NCBI RefSeq assembly: GCF_004006235.1
Contig: NZ_CP034753.1
Span: forward strand, 1,736,001 to 1,800,000
Reading direction: 5' to 3'
Length of the DNA: 64,000 nt
From: Agromyces sp. LHK192
GTDB lineage: Bacteria > Actinomycetota > Actinomycetes > Actinomycetales > Microbacteriaceae
Shown here: one piece after another, positions 18,792-35,609 of the stretch
Layout of the letters: each line of letters opens with the position of its first letter
Position numbering within the stretch: the first letter of the stretch is position 1
The notes under the pieces: model-generated
Databases searched by the model: none
What the model saw: the letters and a program-made list of their open reading frames with translations, nothing else
What the model was told of the DNA's origin: nothing
Program-made: the position numbers and the translations under genes

Positions 18792-19945
18792 CCGTCACCG
18801 CACCGGCGGGATTCGACGCGGCGGGCATCGCCGCGGGCATCAAGCGCACGGGCGCGCTCGACCTCTCGCTCGTCGTCAACCGCGGACCGTCGCAGGCCGC
18901 CGCGGCCGTGTTCACCTCGAACCGGGCGCAGGCCAACCCGATCATCTGGTCGCGCCAGGTCATCCTCGACGGCACGGTGTCGGCGATCGTGCTGAACTCG
19001 GGAGGCGCGAACTGCTTCACCGGTCCCGAGGGCTTCCAGGTCACGCATCGCACGGCCGAGGCCGCGGCATCCGCGCTCGGCGTCTCCGCCGGCGACGTGC
19101 TCGTCTGCTCGACCGGACTCATCGGGGACCAGCTCGACGGCGAGGTGCTCGAGGAGGGCGTGCTCTCCGCGGCGAACCGCCTGGCGAGCGACGACGCTGC
19201 CGGTGCCGATGCCGCGCGCGCGATCATGACGACCGACACGAAGCCCAAGACCGTCGTGATCGACGGCGACGGATGGCGTATCGGCGGCATGGCGAAGGGC
19301 GCGGGCATGCTCGCGCCCGGGCTCGCGACGATGCTCGTCGTCCTGACGACCGATGCGGCGCTCGAGGCGTCCGATCTCGACGCGGCCCTGCGGCAGGCGA
19401 CCCGGGTGACGTTCGACCGCGTCGACTCCGACGGCTGCATGTCGACGAACGACCAGGTGACGTTGCTGGCGAGCGGCGCCTCGGGCGTCTCGCCCGATTT
19501 CGAGGCGTTCACGGCCGCGCTGACGCGGGCGTGCGACGACCTCGCCGGGCAGCTCCAGGAGGATGCCGAGGGTGCGAGCCACGACATCGCCATCGAGGTG
19601 CTCGGCGCCGCCACCGAGGACGACGCCGTCGAGGTCGGCCGTTCGGTCGCCCGCAACAACCTGTTCAAGGCCGCGATCTTCGGCAACGACCCCAACTGGG
19701 GCCGGGTGCTCGCCGCCATCGGCACGACGCAGGCCGCGTTCGACCCGTACCTCGTCGACGTCAGCATGAACGGCGTCCGGGTCTGCCATGCCGGTCGCCC
19801 CGACCGTCCGCGCGACGAGGTCGACCTCACGCCCCGAGCGACCCGCGTGCGCATCGAACTGCATGCGGGCGAGGCATCCGCCACGATCCGCACCAACGAC
19901 CTCACGCACGACTACGTGCACGAGAACAGTGCCTACGCGAGTTGA
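18788..19945 (+). CDS. argJ: Glutamate N-acetyltransferase / ornithine acetyltransferase
   Basis: 385 residues from GTG 18788, overlapping the end of argC by four bases. ArgJ transfers the acetyl group from N-acetylornithine to glutamate (cyclic arginine pathway) and may also use acetyl-CoA. Family marks: [13 protein letters not shown] (oxyanion region), [15 protein letters not shown], and [17 protein letters not shown], where the proenzyme is cut before the Thr of ATML to free the nucleophile. [15 protein letters not shown] is near the C terminus. Carrying argJ makes the acetyl cycle self-sustaining. Confidence 0.97.
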   Translation: MTVTAPAGFDAAGIAAGIKRTGALDLSLVVNRGPSQAAAAVFTSNRAQANPIIWSRQVILDGTVSAIVLNSGGANCFTGPEGFQVTHRTAEAAASALGVSAGDVLVCSTGLIGDQLDGEVLEEGVLSAANRLASDDAAGADAARAIMTTDTKPKTVVIDGDGWRIGGMAKGAGMLAPGLATMLVVLTTDAALEASDLDAALRQATRVTFDRVDSDGCMSTNDQVTLLASGASGVSPDFEAFTAALTRACDDLAGQLQEDAEGASHDIAIEVLGAATEDDAVEVGRSVARNNLFKAAIFGNDPNWGRVLAAIGTTQAAFDPYLVDVSMNGVRVCHAGRPDRPRDEVDLTPRATRVRIELHAGEASATIRTNDLTHDYVHENSAYAS

Positions 19946-19949
19946 GCCG

Positions 19950-20873
19950 ATGACCGAAGAGATCGAGAACGAGAACGCCGCCGCCGTCGCGAAGGCCCGC
20001 ACCCTCATCGAGTCGCTGCCGTGGCTCAAGCGCTTCCATGGCGAGACGATCGTCGTGAAGTTCGGCGGCAACGCGATGGTGAGCCCAGAGCTCCAGCAGG
20101 CGTTCGCCGAGGACATGGTGTACCTGCGCTACGCCGGCATCAAGCCCGTCGTCGTCCACGGAGGCGGGCCGCAGATCTCCTCCATGCTCGAGCGCCTCGG
20201 CATCGAGAGCGAGTTCCGCGGCGGGTACCGGGTGACCACCCCCGAGGCGATGGACGTCGTGCGGATGGTGCTCACCGGCCAGGTCAACCGCGAGCTCGTG
20301 AGCCTGATCAACCGGCACGGACCGCTCGCGAGCGGCGTGTCCGGCGAGGACGCCGGCCTCTTCTCGGGTCGCCGCCGCGGTGCGATCGTCGACGGCGCCG
20401 AGGTCGACCTCGGACTGGTCGGCGATGTCGTCGACGTCGATCCCGCGGCCGTGCAGGCGCTGCTCGACGCCGGCCGCATCCCGGTCGTCTCGTCGATCGC
20501 GCCCGATGTCGAGCACCCGGGGCAGTCGCTCAATGTGAACGCCGACTCGGCGGCCGCGTCGCTCGCCGTCGCGCTCGGCGCCGCGAAGCTCGTCATCCTG
20601 ACGGACGTCGCCGGGCTGTACCGCGACTGGCCGAACCGGGATTCGCTCGTCTCGGTCATCGAGGTGCCCGACCTGCTCGACCTCCTGCCCAGCCTCGAGT
20701 CCGGCATGATCCCGAAGATGACCGCCTGCCTCGACGCCGTGCAGGGCGGCGTGGAGAAGGCCGCGATCATCGATGGCCGCGAACCGCACTCGATCCTGCT
20801 CGAGGTGTTCACGCAGCAGGGATCCGGAACCGAGGTGGTGCCGGCCGGCGCCGGAGCGGGGGCGCACGAATGA
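19950..20873 (+). CDS. argB: Acetylglutamate kinase
   Basis: 307 residues from ATG 19950, four bases after argJ. Amino acid kinase fold: VVKFGGNAM (phosphate loop), [44 protein letters not shown] and GGMI-like [14 protein letters not shown]. It phosphorylates N-acetylglutamate. The N-terminal helix (residues 10-30, [15 protein letters not shown]) is the type found in arginine-inhibited hexameric enzymes, so feedback inhibition by arginine is likely. Its stop overlaps argD (ATGA). Confidence 0.97.
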   Translation: MTEEIENENAAAVAKARTLIESLPWLKRFHGETIVVKFGGNAMVSPELQQAFAEDMVYLRYAGIKPVVVHGGGPQISSMLERLGIESEFRGGYRVTTPEAMDVVRMVLTGQVNRELVSLINRHGPLASGVSGEDAGLFSGRRRGAIVDGAEVDLGLVGDVVDVDPAAVQALLDAGRIPVVSSIAPDVEHPGQSLNVNADSAAASLAVALGAAKLVILTDVAGLYRDWPNRDSLVSVIEVPDLLDLLPSLESGMIPKMTACLDAVQGGVEKAAIIDGREPHSILLEVFTQQGSGTEVVPAGAGAGAHE

Positions 20874-22057
20874 CCGCCTGGCAGTCACGCTTCGACGACC
20901 GCATCATGCGATCGATGGGGATGCCCCTGGCCAAGCTCGAACGCGGCGAGGGTGCGCGGGTCTGGGACGACGAGGGGCGCGAGTACCTCGACTTCCTCGC
21001 CGGCATCGCCGTCAACTCGCTCGGCCACGCGCACCCCGTCTTCGTCGAGGCCGTCTCCCGACAGGCCGCCACGCTCGCGCACGTGTCGAACTACTTCGCG
21101 ACCGAGCCCGCGCTCGAACTCGCCGAACGTGTCGTCCGGCTCTCCGGGGCCGGAGAGGAGGGTCGCGCGTGGTTCGGCAACTCGGGTGCCGAGGCGAACG
21201 AGGCCGCGTTCAAGCTCGCGCGCCTGAACAACTCCGGCGGCGCCCGCACCCGGGTGCTCGGGCTCGTCGACGCCTTCCACGGGCGCACCATGGGCTCGCT
21301 CGCCCTCACCGGCAAGCCGCACATGCGCCAGGCGTTCGAGCCGCTGCCGGGGGGCGTCGAGCACATCCCGGCGACCCTCGAGGCCCTCGAAGCGTCGATC
21401 GACGACGCCGTCGCCGCGCTGTTCGTCGAGCCGATCCAGGGCGAGGCGGGCGTCGTCGAACTGCCCGACGGCTTCCTCGAGCTCGCCCGCGAGCTCACCC
21501 ACCGTCACGGCGCACTGCTGATCATCGATGAGATCCAGACGGGCGCCGGTCGCACCGGAGCATGGTTCGGGTTCCAGCACTCCGGGATCACCCCCGACGC
21601 GATCACCATCGCGAAGGGCATCGGCGGCGGCATCCCGATCGGCGGGCTGGTGACGTTCGGCCACGCTTCGAGCCTCTTCCAGAAGGGCATGCACGGGTCG
21701 ACGTTCGGCGGCAACCCGCTCGCGACCGCGGTGTCGAACGCCGTGCTCGGCGAGATCGAACGCGCGGGGCTCGTCGAGAACGCTGCGACGAGGGGTCTCC
21801 AGCTCCGCGACCGCATCCTCGCGATCGGTTCGCCGCTCGTGACGGGGGTCCGCGGACGGGGCCTGCTCGTAGGGGTCGAACTCGCCGAGCCCGTCGCGAC
21901 GCGCGTGCAGGCTGCCGCACTCGAATCCGGCCTCATCGTGAACGCCGCCAACGACTCCACCATCCGCCTCGCGCCGCCGCTCATCATCGGCGACGCCGAG
22001 CTCGACGAGTTCCAGCAGCGCTTCTCGCGCGCACTCGAACTCGCCGCCCGAGACTGA
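20870..22057 (+). CDS. argD: Acetylornithine aminotransferase
   Basis: 395 residues, class III PLP aminotransferase. It converts N-acetylglutamate semialdehyde to N-acetylornithine. Seen: [64 protein letters not shown], the PLP lysine in [14 protein letters not shown], and [14 protein letters not shown]. The start overlaps the argB stop by four bases. Length and motifs are complete. Confidence 0.97.
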   Translation: MTAWQSRFDDRIMRSMGMPLAKLERGEGARVWDDEGREYLDFLAGIAVNSLGHAHPVFVEAVSRQAATLAHVSNYFATEPALELAERVVRLSGAGEEGRAWFGNSGAEANEAAFKLARLNNSGGARTRVLGLVDAFHGRTMGSLALTGKPHMRQAFEPLPGGVEHIPATLEALEASIDDAVAALFVEPIQGEAGVVELPDGFLELARELTHRHGALLIIDEIQTGAGRTGAWFGFQHSGITPDAITIAKGIGGGIPIGGLVTFGHASSLFQKGMHGSTFGGNPLATAVSNAVLGEIERAGLVENAATRGLQLRDRILAIGSPLVTGVRGRGLLVGVELAEPVATRVQAAALESGLIVNAANDSTIRLAPPLIIGDAELDEFQQRFSRALELAARD

Positions 22058-24495
<2,438 letters not shown>

Positions 24496-24502
24496 GCAGC
24501 GG

Positions 24503-25165
24503 ATGCCTCGTACCGGGCTCGCGCGCATCGTCGGCGGGCTGATCGACCGGTGGGGACTCGAACGCGCGACGCGTGAGGACCTGGCGCTCGATTCGGTCGC
24601 GCTCGCCCCGCGGCTGCTCGGAGCCGTGTTCGCCCACGAGACGCCCGAGGGCGTGGTCGCGGTCCGGCTGAGCGAGGTCGAGGCGTACCGCGGGGTCGGC
24701 GAGGACCCGGGGTCGCACGCGTTCCGCGGCAGGACCGCGCGCAACGCGGTCATGTTCGGCGAGGCCGGGCACCTGTACGCGTATTTCAGCTATGGCATGC
24801 ACGTGTGCCTGAACGTCGTGGCGGGGCATCCGGGTTCGTCGTCCGCGGTGCTCCTGCGCGGCGGCACGGTGGTCGAGGGCGTCGACCTCGCCCGCGCACG
24901 ACGCCCACGGTCGACGGATCGCGACCTCGCGCGGGGGCCGGCGCGGCTGAGCCTCGCGCTCGGGGTGCCGCTCGGTGCATCGGGGGAGGACCTGCTGGCG
25001 CCGCCGTACGCGCTGCTGTTGCCGGGTGCCCCGGCCGCGTTCGCGACGGGGCCGCGCACCGGGGTGAGCGGACCCGGCGGGGGAGCGGCCTATCCGTGGC
25101 GGTTCCATGTTCCGGACGATCCCGGTGTGTCGCCGTACCGACGGCACCCTCGAGCCGAGGACTGA
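24503..25165 (+). CDS. mpg: 3-methyladenine DNA glycosylase (AAG/Mpg family)
   Basis: 220 residues, a standard length for bacterial Mpg. It removes alkylated purines. Family signs: APRLLGAVFAHET, LSEVEAYRGVGEDPGSHAFRGRTARNAVMFG (with the catalytic Glu) and GHLYAYFSYGMHVCLNVV, where the intercalating Tyr lies. It starts 7 bases after argH; the mpg-tyrS neighbourhood is also seen in M. tuberculosis (Rv1688-Rv1689). The ATG at 24503 lies inside a copy of the dispersed CGGATGCCTC motif. Confidence 0.93.
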   Translation: MPRTGLARIVGGLIDRWGLERATREDLALDSVALAPRLLGAVFAHETPEGVVAVRLSEVEAYRGVGEDPGSHAFRGRTARNAVMFGEAGHLYAYFSYGMHVCLNVVAGHPGSSSAVLLRGGTVVEGVDLARARRPRSTDRDLARGPARLSLALGVPLGASGEDLLAPPYALLLPGAPAAFATGPRTGVSGPGGGAAYPWRFHVPDDPGVSPYRRHPRAED

Positions 25166-25228
25166 CGACGTGCAGGTCGACCGATGCGAGGCCGACTGAC
25201 CCGGGACGCCCGGTCGGTGCCGGTCGGC

Positions 25229-25816
25229 TCAGTGCAGTGCGAGGTGCACCGCGAGGCCGGCTGCGCAGGCCCAGACGAGGCTCGCGAGGGTGCCGATGAT
25301 GAAGCGCTCACGCGCCTCGGGCGCCTCGAGCTCGGTGAATCGGCCGACGCCCTTCACGGCGACGACGATCGCGAGCCCTTCGGGGAATCCGGCGATGATC
25401 GTCCCCGCGGATGCGAGTCGCTCGAGCACGCCGATGGTGAGTCCGCCGCGGAGCACCTCGCGCCGCGGAGCGGCGAGTCCCGGCGTGGGCGGTACCGAGG
25501 TGTCGAGCACGAGGATGCCGCCGTGCAGGCCCGGCGTCGCGCTGCCGCCCATGGCGAGCCGAAGGGCGGTCGTCGCGGCGGGCCCGCCGCCGAAGACGGC
25601 GAGGGCCAGGCCCATCGCACCGATCATTGGAGCCAACGGCTGCGGTGCGGCGACGGTCAGGCCGGCGGCGGCGATGATCGCGATGCCGAGCGCGCCGGCC
25701 GCGAACCAGAACAGCCCGGGCCGCGGCCGGACTGCGGCGAGGACCGCGAAGGTCAGCCCGCCGACGAGCGCGATGCCGAACAGGCTCCAGTTGAACGCCG
25801 TTGCGATGAGCTCCAC
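25229..25816 (-). CDS. SatD-linked membrane protein (DUF3307-like C-terminal part)
   Basis: 195 residues from a GTG at 25816 preceded by GGGAGG on the minus strand; the longer frame up to 25969 overlaps satD and lacks a site. About four or five hydrophobic segments are seen (roughly residues 10-30, 35-55, 60-80, 135-155, 170-190). The C-terminal part (GVLERL...AVKGVGRF...RFIIGTLAS) resembles the end of DUF3307 proteins, which in other bacteria are paired with SatD. It probably sits in the cytoplasmic membrane. Function is unknown; the pairing with the upstream gene, 43 bases away, is the best clue. Confidence 0.7.
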   Translation of the reverse strand: MELIATAFNWSLFGIALVGGLTFAVLAAVRPRPGLFWFAAGALGIAIIAAAGLTVAAPQPLAPMIGAMGLALAVFGGGPAATTALRLAMGGSATPGLHGGILVLDTSVPPTPGLAAPRREVLRGGLTIGVLERLASAGTIIAGFPEGLAIVVAVKGVGRFTELEAPEARERFIIGTLASLVWACAAGLAVHLALH

Positions 25817-25859
25817 GAACCGATCCCTCCCGGCGCCGGCGTCGGCGCGCGAGTCGAGC

Positions 25860-26528
25860 CTAGCGAGGAGGTCCGTCACCGCCGTCGACGCCATCCCCAG
25901 TCGCCGCGGTCTGCTCGTCGAGTTCGCCGAGCAGCGCGACGAGGGCGGGGCGCACCTGCTCGTCCACACTCCACATCGCGGACTTCAATCGTTGGCTGAC
26001 TGCGGCGTCCGAGATGCCGAGCACCTTCGCTGCCTGCTTCTGGCTGGCGCCGTCGGCGACGAGCCCGGCGACCTCCCACCCGGCGTCGGAGCGACGGGAG
26101 CGCATGAGCAGGAACATCCGGACCAGGGCCTCGACGTGCCCGGCCCGGCGCCGTTCGGGAGCATCGCCGTCGGCGCGAGGCGCCTCGACGCGCAGCGCGA
26201 AGCGGCCGTCGGCGCGTTTGGCGGCATCCACGGCGTCGCGGGCGGCGATGAACGCGGGACCGGTCGCCTTTCGCACGGCGTCGGGCAGCGGCGAGCGGAT
26301 GCCTCCGATTCCGAGCCCGATGCTCCAGTGGCCGTCGCGGGCGAGGTCGAGGATGAGGTCGAGCGCGGTGGCCGGGTCGTCGGTGAGTGCCTGGAGCTCG
26401 TCGCCCGCGGTCTGGTCGACCGGGAGCGCGAGGGCTCGTCCGTGGTCGTGCTGCAGTGCCGCCTGCATCGGCGCGGAGCGGTCGGGCGCGGTGCGGCTGC
26501 CGATCTGGTCGGCGGTGATCACGAACAT
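25860..26528 (-). CDS. SatD-family protein with a C-terminal helix-turn-helix
   Basis: 222 residues. The N-terminal 120 residues follow the SatD pattern: FVITADQIGSR, TAGDELQALTDD, a SIGLGIGGI strand and GPAFIAARDAVD. A helix-turn-helix close to the C terminus (QKQAAKVLGISDAAVSQRLKSA, about residues 165-186) suggests DNA binding. SatD was first named in an acid-tolerance locus of Streptococcus mutans; its biochemistry is not established. It is the first gene of a two-gene minus-strand unit. The region before it is unusually AT-rich and holds repeated TTGAA/ATTGAA elements, so autoregulation is possible. Confidence 0.75.
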   Translation of the reverse strand: MFVITADQIGSRTAPDRSAPMQAALQHDHGRALALPVDQTAGDELQALTDDPATALDLILDLARDGHWSIGLGIGGIRSPLPDAVRKATGPAFIAARDAVDAAKRADGRFALRVEAPRADGDAPERRRAGHVEALVRMFLLMRSRRSDAGWEVAGLVADGASQKQAAKVLGISDAAVSQRLKSAMWSVDEQVRPALVALLGELDEQTAATGDGVDGGDGPPR

Positions 26529-26629
26529 CCTGCCTCAATTCAGTCTGTAAACTTCAATCGAGCAATTCAAGGTTACAATATTGATCTCTGCTCGTCCAGC
26601 CCTCGGCCTTCGGCGACGCGACCCGCTGT
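26529..26629. promoter_or_regulatory. AT-rich divergent promoter region between satD and tyrS
   Basis: A 100-base gap, clearly less GC-rich than its surroundings between 26535 and 26590. On the plus strand TTCAAT (26551-26556) and TACAAT occur; on the minus strand, TTGAAT and ATTGAA are repeated. It could serve satD leftward, and a second tyrS promoter rightward. Confidence 0.4.
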
Positions 26630-26635
26630 TACGCT
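26630..26635 (+). promoter_or_regulatory. -10 box of a leaderless promoter for tyrS
   Basis: TACGCT with exactly seven bases to the GTG at 26643. No ribosome binding site is present. Confidence 0.55.
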
Positions 26636-26642
26636 TGCTGGC

Positions 26643-27941
26643 GTGTCAGAGCCCGGGATCCTCGCAACGCAGCAGAACGACGCCTCCTTCGAGGACGTCT
26701 GGGAGGAGCTCAACTGGCGCGGCCTCGTGCATGTCTCGACCGACCAGGCCGCACTGAAGGAGCTCCTCGCAGGCGAACCGATCACCTACTACTGCGGATT
26801 CGACCCGACGGCGCCCAGCCTGCACCTGGGGAACCTCGTGCAACTCCTGACGATGCGCCGCCTCCAGTTGGCCGGACATCACCCGCTCGGGCTCGTCGGC
26901 GGATCGACCGGACTCATCGGAGACCCGCGGCCGACCGCCGAGCGCACGCTCAACACCAAGGAGACCGTCTCGGAGTGGGTCGGTCGCCTGCAGGCCCAGG
27001 TGTCGAGGTTCCTCTCCGCCGAGGGAGGCAACCCGGTGCGCCTGGTCAACAACCTCGACTGGACCGCGGGCCTCTCGGCCATCGACTTCCTCCGCGACGT
27101 CGGCAAGCACTACCGCGTCGGAACGATGCTGAAGAAGGACGCGGTCGCCTCACGCCTCAACTCGGACGCGGGCATCAGCTACACCGAGTTCAGCTACCAG
27201 ATCCTCCAGGGCTTCGACTACCTGGAGCTGTTCCGCCAGTACGGCTGCGTGCTCCAGACCGGCGGCAGCGACCAGTGGGGCAACCTCACGAGCGGAACCG
27301 ACCTCATCCACCGCGTCGAGGGTCGGCACGCGCACGCGATCGGGACGCCGCTGATCACGAACTCGGACGGCACCAAGTTCGGCAAGAGCGAGGGCAACGC
27401 CGTCTGGCTCGATGCCGAGATGTGCAGCCCCTACCGCTTCTACCAGTTCTGGCTCAATACCGACGACGCCGACGTCGTCGAACGGTTGAAGGTCTTCACG
27501 TTCCTCTCACGCGCCGAGGTCGACGCGCTCGCCGAGCTCGTCGAGACGGAGCCGTTCCGTCGGGCCGCCCAGCGTCGGCTGGCCGTCGAGGTCACGACCC
27601 TGGTGCATGGTTCGGATGCCACGGCCGCGGTCGTCGCCGCGTCCGAGGCGCTGTTCGGCAAAGGCGACCTGGCGTCGCTCGATGCGGCCACCCTGCGGAC
27701 GGCGCTCGAGGAACTCCCGAACACGACCCTCGCGAAGGGCAGCTCGGTCGTCGATGCGCTCGTGGCGACCGGTCTGGTCTCGAGCCTCGGCGAGGCTCGC
27801 CGCGCGATCGCCCAGGGCGGTGTGACCGTCGACGGCGTGAAGGTCGAGGCGGATTCGGCGACCATCGAAGGGGTCCTCCCGGGCGGTGCTGCGGTGCTGC
27901 GACGCGGGAAGAAGACGCTTGCCGGCGTCTTCACGTCCTAG
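26643..27941 (+). CDS. tyrS: Tyrosyl-tRNA synthetase
   Basis: 432 residues from GTG 26643, placed by the -10 box and by homology; the open frame extends further upstream through satD without support. Class I synthetase: tyrosine-binding YYCGFDPTAPS, HIGH variant SLHLGN, QWGN region SDQWGNLTSG, and KMSKS variant KFGKSEG. A C-terminal S4 RNA-binding domain (about 365-432; SSLGEARRAIAQGGVTVDG) is present. It charges tRNA-Tyr. No T-box is present. The rrn operon follows downstream. Confidence 0.97.
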   Translation: MSEPGILATQQNDASFEDVWEELNWRGLVHVSTDQAALKELLAGEPITYYCGFDPTAPSLHLGNLVQLLTMRRLQLAGHHPLGLVGGSTGLIGDPRPTAERTLNTKETVSEWVGRLQAQVSRFLSAEGGNPVRLVNNLDWTAGLSAIDFLRDVGKHYRVGTMLKKDAVASRLNSDAGISYTEFSYQILQGFDYLELFRQYGCVLQTGGSDQWGNLTSGTDLIHRVEGRHAHAIGTPLITNSDGTKFGKSEGNAVWLDAEMCSPYRFYQFWLNTDDADVVERLKVFTFLSRAEVDALAELVETEPFRRAAQRRLAVEVTTLVHGSDATAAVVAASEALFGKGDLASLDAATLRTALEELPNTTLAKGSSVVDALVATGLVSSLGEARRAIAQGGVTVDGVKVEADSATIEGVLPGGAAVLRRGKKTLAGVFTS

Positions 27942-28087
27942 GCGGCACGGCGCGACACGCCCGGGATGCAACTGCGATTTGCTCACCGGGGACGGGCCGC
28001 GTAAGTTTCTATCTGTCGCCGCGGCGGCCGGAAGAGATTCGGGTCAGGCGCGGCGGAGATCTTAGCCAAATAACCTCGAAGGCGCAT

Positions 28088-28116
28088 TTGCGACTCGGTG
28101 ATTTCAAGCCTAAGAT
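28088..28116 (+). promoter_or_regulatory. Candidate rrn promoter
   Basis: TTGCGA (28088-28093), a 17-base spacer and TAAGAT (28111-28116), giving a start near 28124, about 330 bases before 16S. The 27942-28087 stretch has no gene I can support. A second -35-like TTGACA at 28227 lacks a good -10 partner. Confidence 0.55.
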
Positions 28117-28286
28117 TGGACCTCCCACCTCTCGTTGAGCGTGACTCGGATGTTGTGTCCGGGTTCCTGAACGATTGCTTGGAGCATCGGACTTCTGGTT
28201 CTGCTTCGAGTGGCTTGGTGGTATGGTTGACAGGTTGCCCTTCTGGGGGCTGGCTCGGTTTTGGGTTGGTTCTGGTTGGTGCGTCC

Positions 28287-28306
28287 GTTTCTTGAGAACT
28301 CAACAG
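28287..28306 (+). promoter_or_regulatory. boxA-like antitermination element in the rrn leader
   Basis: GTTTCTTGAGAACTCAACAG, close to the conserved leader element of actinobacterial rrn operons. A related element (TGTTGAGAACTACATAG) recurs in the 16S-23S spacer at 30300. This places the transcription start upstream of 28287. Confidence 0.6.
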
Positions 28307-28342
28307 CGTGCACTATGTTCAATGCCAATTTATTGAACCCCG

Positions 28343-28359
28343 ACCAACCTTTGGTTGGT
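28343..28359 (+). other. Hairpin in the rrn leader
   Basis: ACCAACC, a TTT loop and GGTTGGT, between the boxA-like element and 16S. It probably has a role in pre-rRNA folding or processing. Confidence 0.5.
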
Positions 28360-28455
28360 GGGATTCCTTTGGATTGATGGACAGTCAGCAATGATTGTTT
28401 CTCAGTCAGAGATCAACTCTTGACCGGCCTCTTTTGGGGTTTGGTTGAATCATTT

Positions 28456-33587
<5,132 letters not shown>

Positions 33588-33794
33588 ACTACACACACAC
33601 GAAGTGTTCATTCATGTAAAGGCCGTGTGTGTGGCCTCAAAGAATTGCTCGCGTCCACTCTGTGGTTCCCAGCAGACGGAACCCAACACATTTCAATACA
33701 GACACGCCCAACCACGGTCGGCACCACGCCACCAGGGAAGGCACCCGAAACCACCCAACACCCCACAACACCGGGGGGTGAACTGGGTTCTAGA
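33588..33794 (+). other. 23S-5S spacer with processing stem
   Basis: About 200 bases without a gene. CACACACAC (33592-33600) can pair with GTGTGTGTG (33625-33633), a likely RNase III-type processing stem after 23S. The remainder is not structured in any way I recognise. Confidence 0.6.
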
Positions 33795-33913
33795 GTTTCG
33801 GCGGCCATAGCGCGAGGGAAACGCCCGGACACATTCCGAACCCGGAAGCTAAGACTCGCAGCGCCGATGGTACTGCAGGGGCGACCCTGTGGGAGAGTAG
33901 GACACCGCCGGAC
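33795..33913 (+). rRNA. rrf: 5S ribosomal RNA
   Basis: 119 bases from GTTTCGGCGGCCATAGC to CACCGCCGGAC, with the usual CCCGAACCCGGAAGCTAAG-like core (here ATTCCGAACCCGGAAGCTAAG) and GGTACTGCAGGGG. The 5' and 3' ends pair (GTTTCGGCGG / CCGCCGGAC). Confidence 0.95.
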
Positions 33914-33926
33914 ATTCATTGAGGAA

Positions 33927-33957
33927 TGGGCCACCCGAAGACGGGTGGCCCATTTTT
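33927..33957 (+). terminator. rrn terminator
   Basis: A perfect 11-bp stem (TGGGCCACCCG / CGGGTGGCCCA) with an AAGA loop, followed by TTTTT. It is the only textbook intrinsic terminator with a U tract that I see in the window. Confidence 0.95.
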
Positions 33958-34043
33958 CGTTAACGGGCCATTCCCACGCGCCCGCAGTAGCGTGGAGTCG
34001 TCGAACTCCACCACACATACTCCACACGGACAGGACGAGCAAC

Positions 34044-35609
34044 GTGACCGATTCGCGCCAGGGCCCGAACGACGAGGACCGGACGAAGCGCTCCGACCGT
34101 CCTCGAGGAGGCGATGATCGCCGCGGCGGGAAGCCGTGGGAGAAGCGCGATGGTGCGCCGAAGCGCGACGGCGGTAAGCCGTGGGAGAAGCGCGACGGTG
34201 CGCCGAAGCGCGACGGCGGCAAGCCGTGGGAGAAGCGCGATGGTGCGCCGAAGCGCGATGGCGCGCCCAGGCGCGACGGCGGCAAGCCGTGGGAGAAGCG
34301 CGATGGTGCGCCGAAGCGCGATGGCGCGCCCAGGCGCGACGGCGGTAAGCCGTGGGAGAAGCGCGATGGTGCGCCCAGGCGCGACGGCGGTAAGCCGTGG
34401 GAGAAGCGCGATGGTGCGCCGAAGCGCGATGGTGCGCCGAAGCGCGACGGCGGGAAGCCGTGGGAGAAGCGCGATGGTGCGCCGCGGCGCGACGGCGGGA
34501 AGCCGTGGGAGAAGCGCGATGACGCGCCCAGGCGCGACGGGCGCCGAGACGACCGCGGTCGCTCGGCCGGGCATCCGGGTGCGGGTGCCTCGCGTGCGCC
34601 GCGCGAGCAGGTCGGAGCCCCGATCAAGGCCGAGCGGCCGCGGCACGACGATCCGATCGTGCCCGACGACATCGAGCCGAGTGATCTCGACCGGAGCGCA
34701 CGCGCCGAGTTGAAGACGCTGTCGAAGGAGAACGCCGACTGGGTCGCGCGTCACCTCGCGGCGGCCGCGGTGTACCTGGAGGACGACCCGGAGCTCGCGC
34801 ACGCGCATGCGCTGTCCGCCTCGCGTCGAGCCGGTCGCGTGGGCGTCGTGCGCGAGACGCTTGCGATCACCGCATACGAGACCGGCGACTTCGCCCTCGC
34901 ACTCCGCGAACTGCGCACCTATCGGCGCATCTCCGGGAGCAACGACCAGCTTCCCCTGATGGTGGACAGCGAGCGCGGCGTCGGCAGGCCCGACCGTGCG
35001 CTCGAACTGGGCCGTTCCGTGGATCGGGCATCGTTGCCGGCTGCCGTCCAGGTGGGGCTCGCGATCGCGATGTCGGGCGCGCGCCTCGATCTGGGCCAGA
35101 CCGACCTCGCGCTGGGTGAGCTCGAGATCCCGCAGCTCGATCCCGATCGCGCCTTCAGCTACAGCCCCGCCCTGTTCTCGGCGTACGCGGAGGTGCTCGA
35201 CGAACTCGGGCGCGACGCCGACGCCGAGGTCTGGCGTGATCGCGCGGAGCGCGCGTCGGCCGCTCTCGCCGGCCCCCCAGACGCAGAGTACTTCGAGGTG
35301 TTCGACCTCGACATGTCCGCCGGTGCTGAGCCGAAGGTTCGCCGGGACGCGGCGAAGGAAGCGGTCGCCGCGGAGGACGCCGGTACCGGGCCGGTCGATG
35401 CGGTCGCCGCTGACGAGGCATCCGCATCCGACGCGCGTGCGGGCTCGGGGGCCGGCGAGGCATCCGATGCCGAGAGCGACCCTGCCGACGCGATCGAGCC
35501 CGAGGTGGCCGCGATCCTCGCCGAGACCGATCCCGACGCCGAGGTTCGGCCTGCTCCCGCCGACGCACCTGAGGACGTGGCCGGTGGGCCTGTTCCGAAC
35601 CAGGACTGA
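34044..35609 (+). CDS. TPR-like protein with tandem N-terminal PWEKRDGAP repeats
   Basis: 521 residues from GTG 34044 (the open frame upstream runs into the 5S/23S region and is not coding). Residues 28-165 consist of eight units built on GGKPWEKRDGAP(K/R)RD; three carry an extra six-residue GAP(K/R)RD. This part is highly charged and surely disordered. From about residue 195 follows a helical domain of some 170 residues with TPR-like spacing (HLAAAAVYLEDDPELAHAHA, ALRELRTYRRISG, ALELGRS, DLALGELEIPQLD). The last 90 residues are acidic. It occupies the place of Rv1691 in M. tuberculosis, next to the HAD phosphatase. Similar proteins are often labelled primosomal protein without evidence. A -10-like TAGCGT lies at about 33987. 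Confidence 0.85.
   Translation: MTDSRQGPNDEDRTKRSDRPRGGDDRRGGKPWEKRDGAPKRDGGKPWEKRDGAPKRDGGKPWEKRDGAPKRDGAPRRDGGKPWEKRDGAPKRDGAPRRDGGKPWEKRDGAPRRDGGKPWEKRDGAPKRDGAPKRDGGKPWEKRDGAPRRDGGKPWEKRDDAPRRDGRRDDRGRSAGHPGAGASRAPREQVGAPIKAERPRHDDPIVPDDIEPSDLDRSARAELKTLSKENADWVARHLAAAAVYLEDDPELAHAHALSASRRAGRVGVVRETLAITAYETGDFALALRELRTYRRISGSNDQLPLMVDSERGVGRPDRALELGRSVDRASLPAAVQVGLAIAMSGARLDLGQTDLALGELEIPQLDPDRAFSYSPALFSAYAEVLDELGRDADAEVWRDRAERASAALAGPPDAEYFEVFDLDMSAGAEPKVRRDAAKEAVAAEDAGTGPVDAVAADEASASDARAGSGAGEASDAESDPADAIEPEVAAILAETDPDAEVRPAPADAPEDVAGGPVPNQD
34125..34538 (+). repeat. Coding minisatellite of 45-base units (some extended by 18)
   Basis: Eight tandem units (lengths 15, 15, 21, 21, 15, 21, 15, 15 codons) encoding GGKPWEKRDGAP(K/R)RD with optional GAP(K/R)RD. 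DNA identity between units is very high, with differences mostly at third positions, so copy number could change by slippage or recombination while staying in frame. Confidence 0.95.

Noticed and set aside
28227..28255. TTGACA at 28227 as the main rrn promoter
   Set aside because: There is no acceptable -10 box 16-18 bases downstream; TTGCGA-17-TAAGAT at 28088 is better.
34125..34538. Tandem repeats considered as a CRISPR array
   Set aside because: There are no unique spacers; the units are direct coding repeats kept in frame.
33608..34808. Minus-strand frames over the PWEKRDGAP repeats (354 and 282 codons)
   Set aside because: They are antisense to the repeat and extend into the 5S rRNA region. 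The plus-strand frame has a start, a folded domain and conserved gene neighbours.
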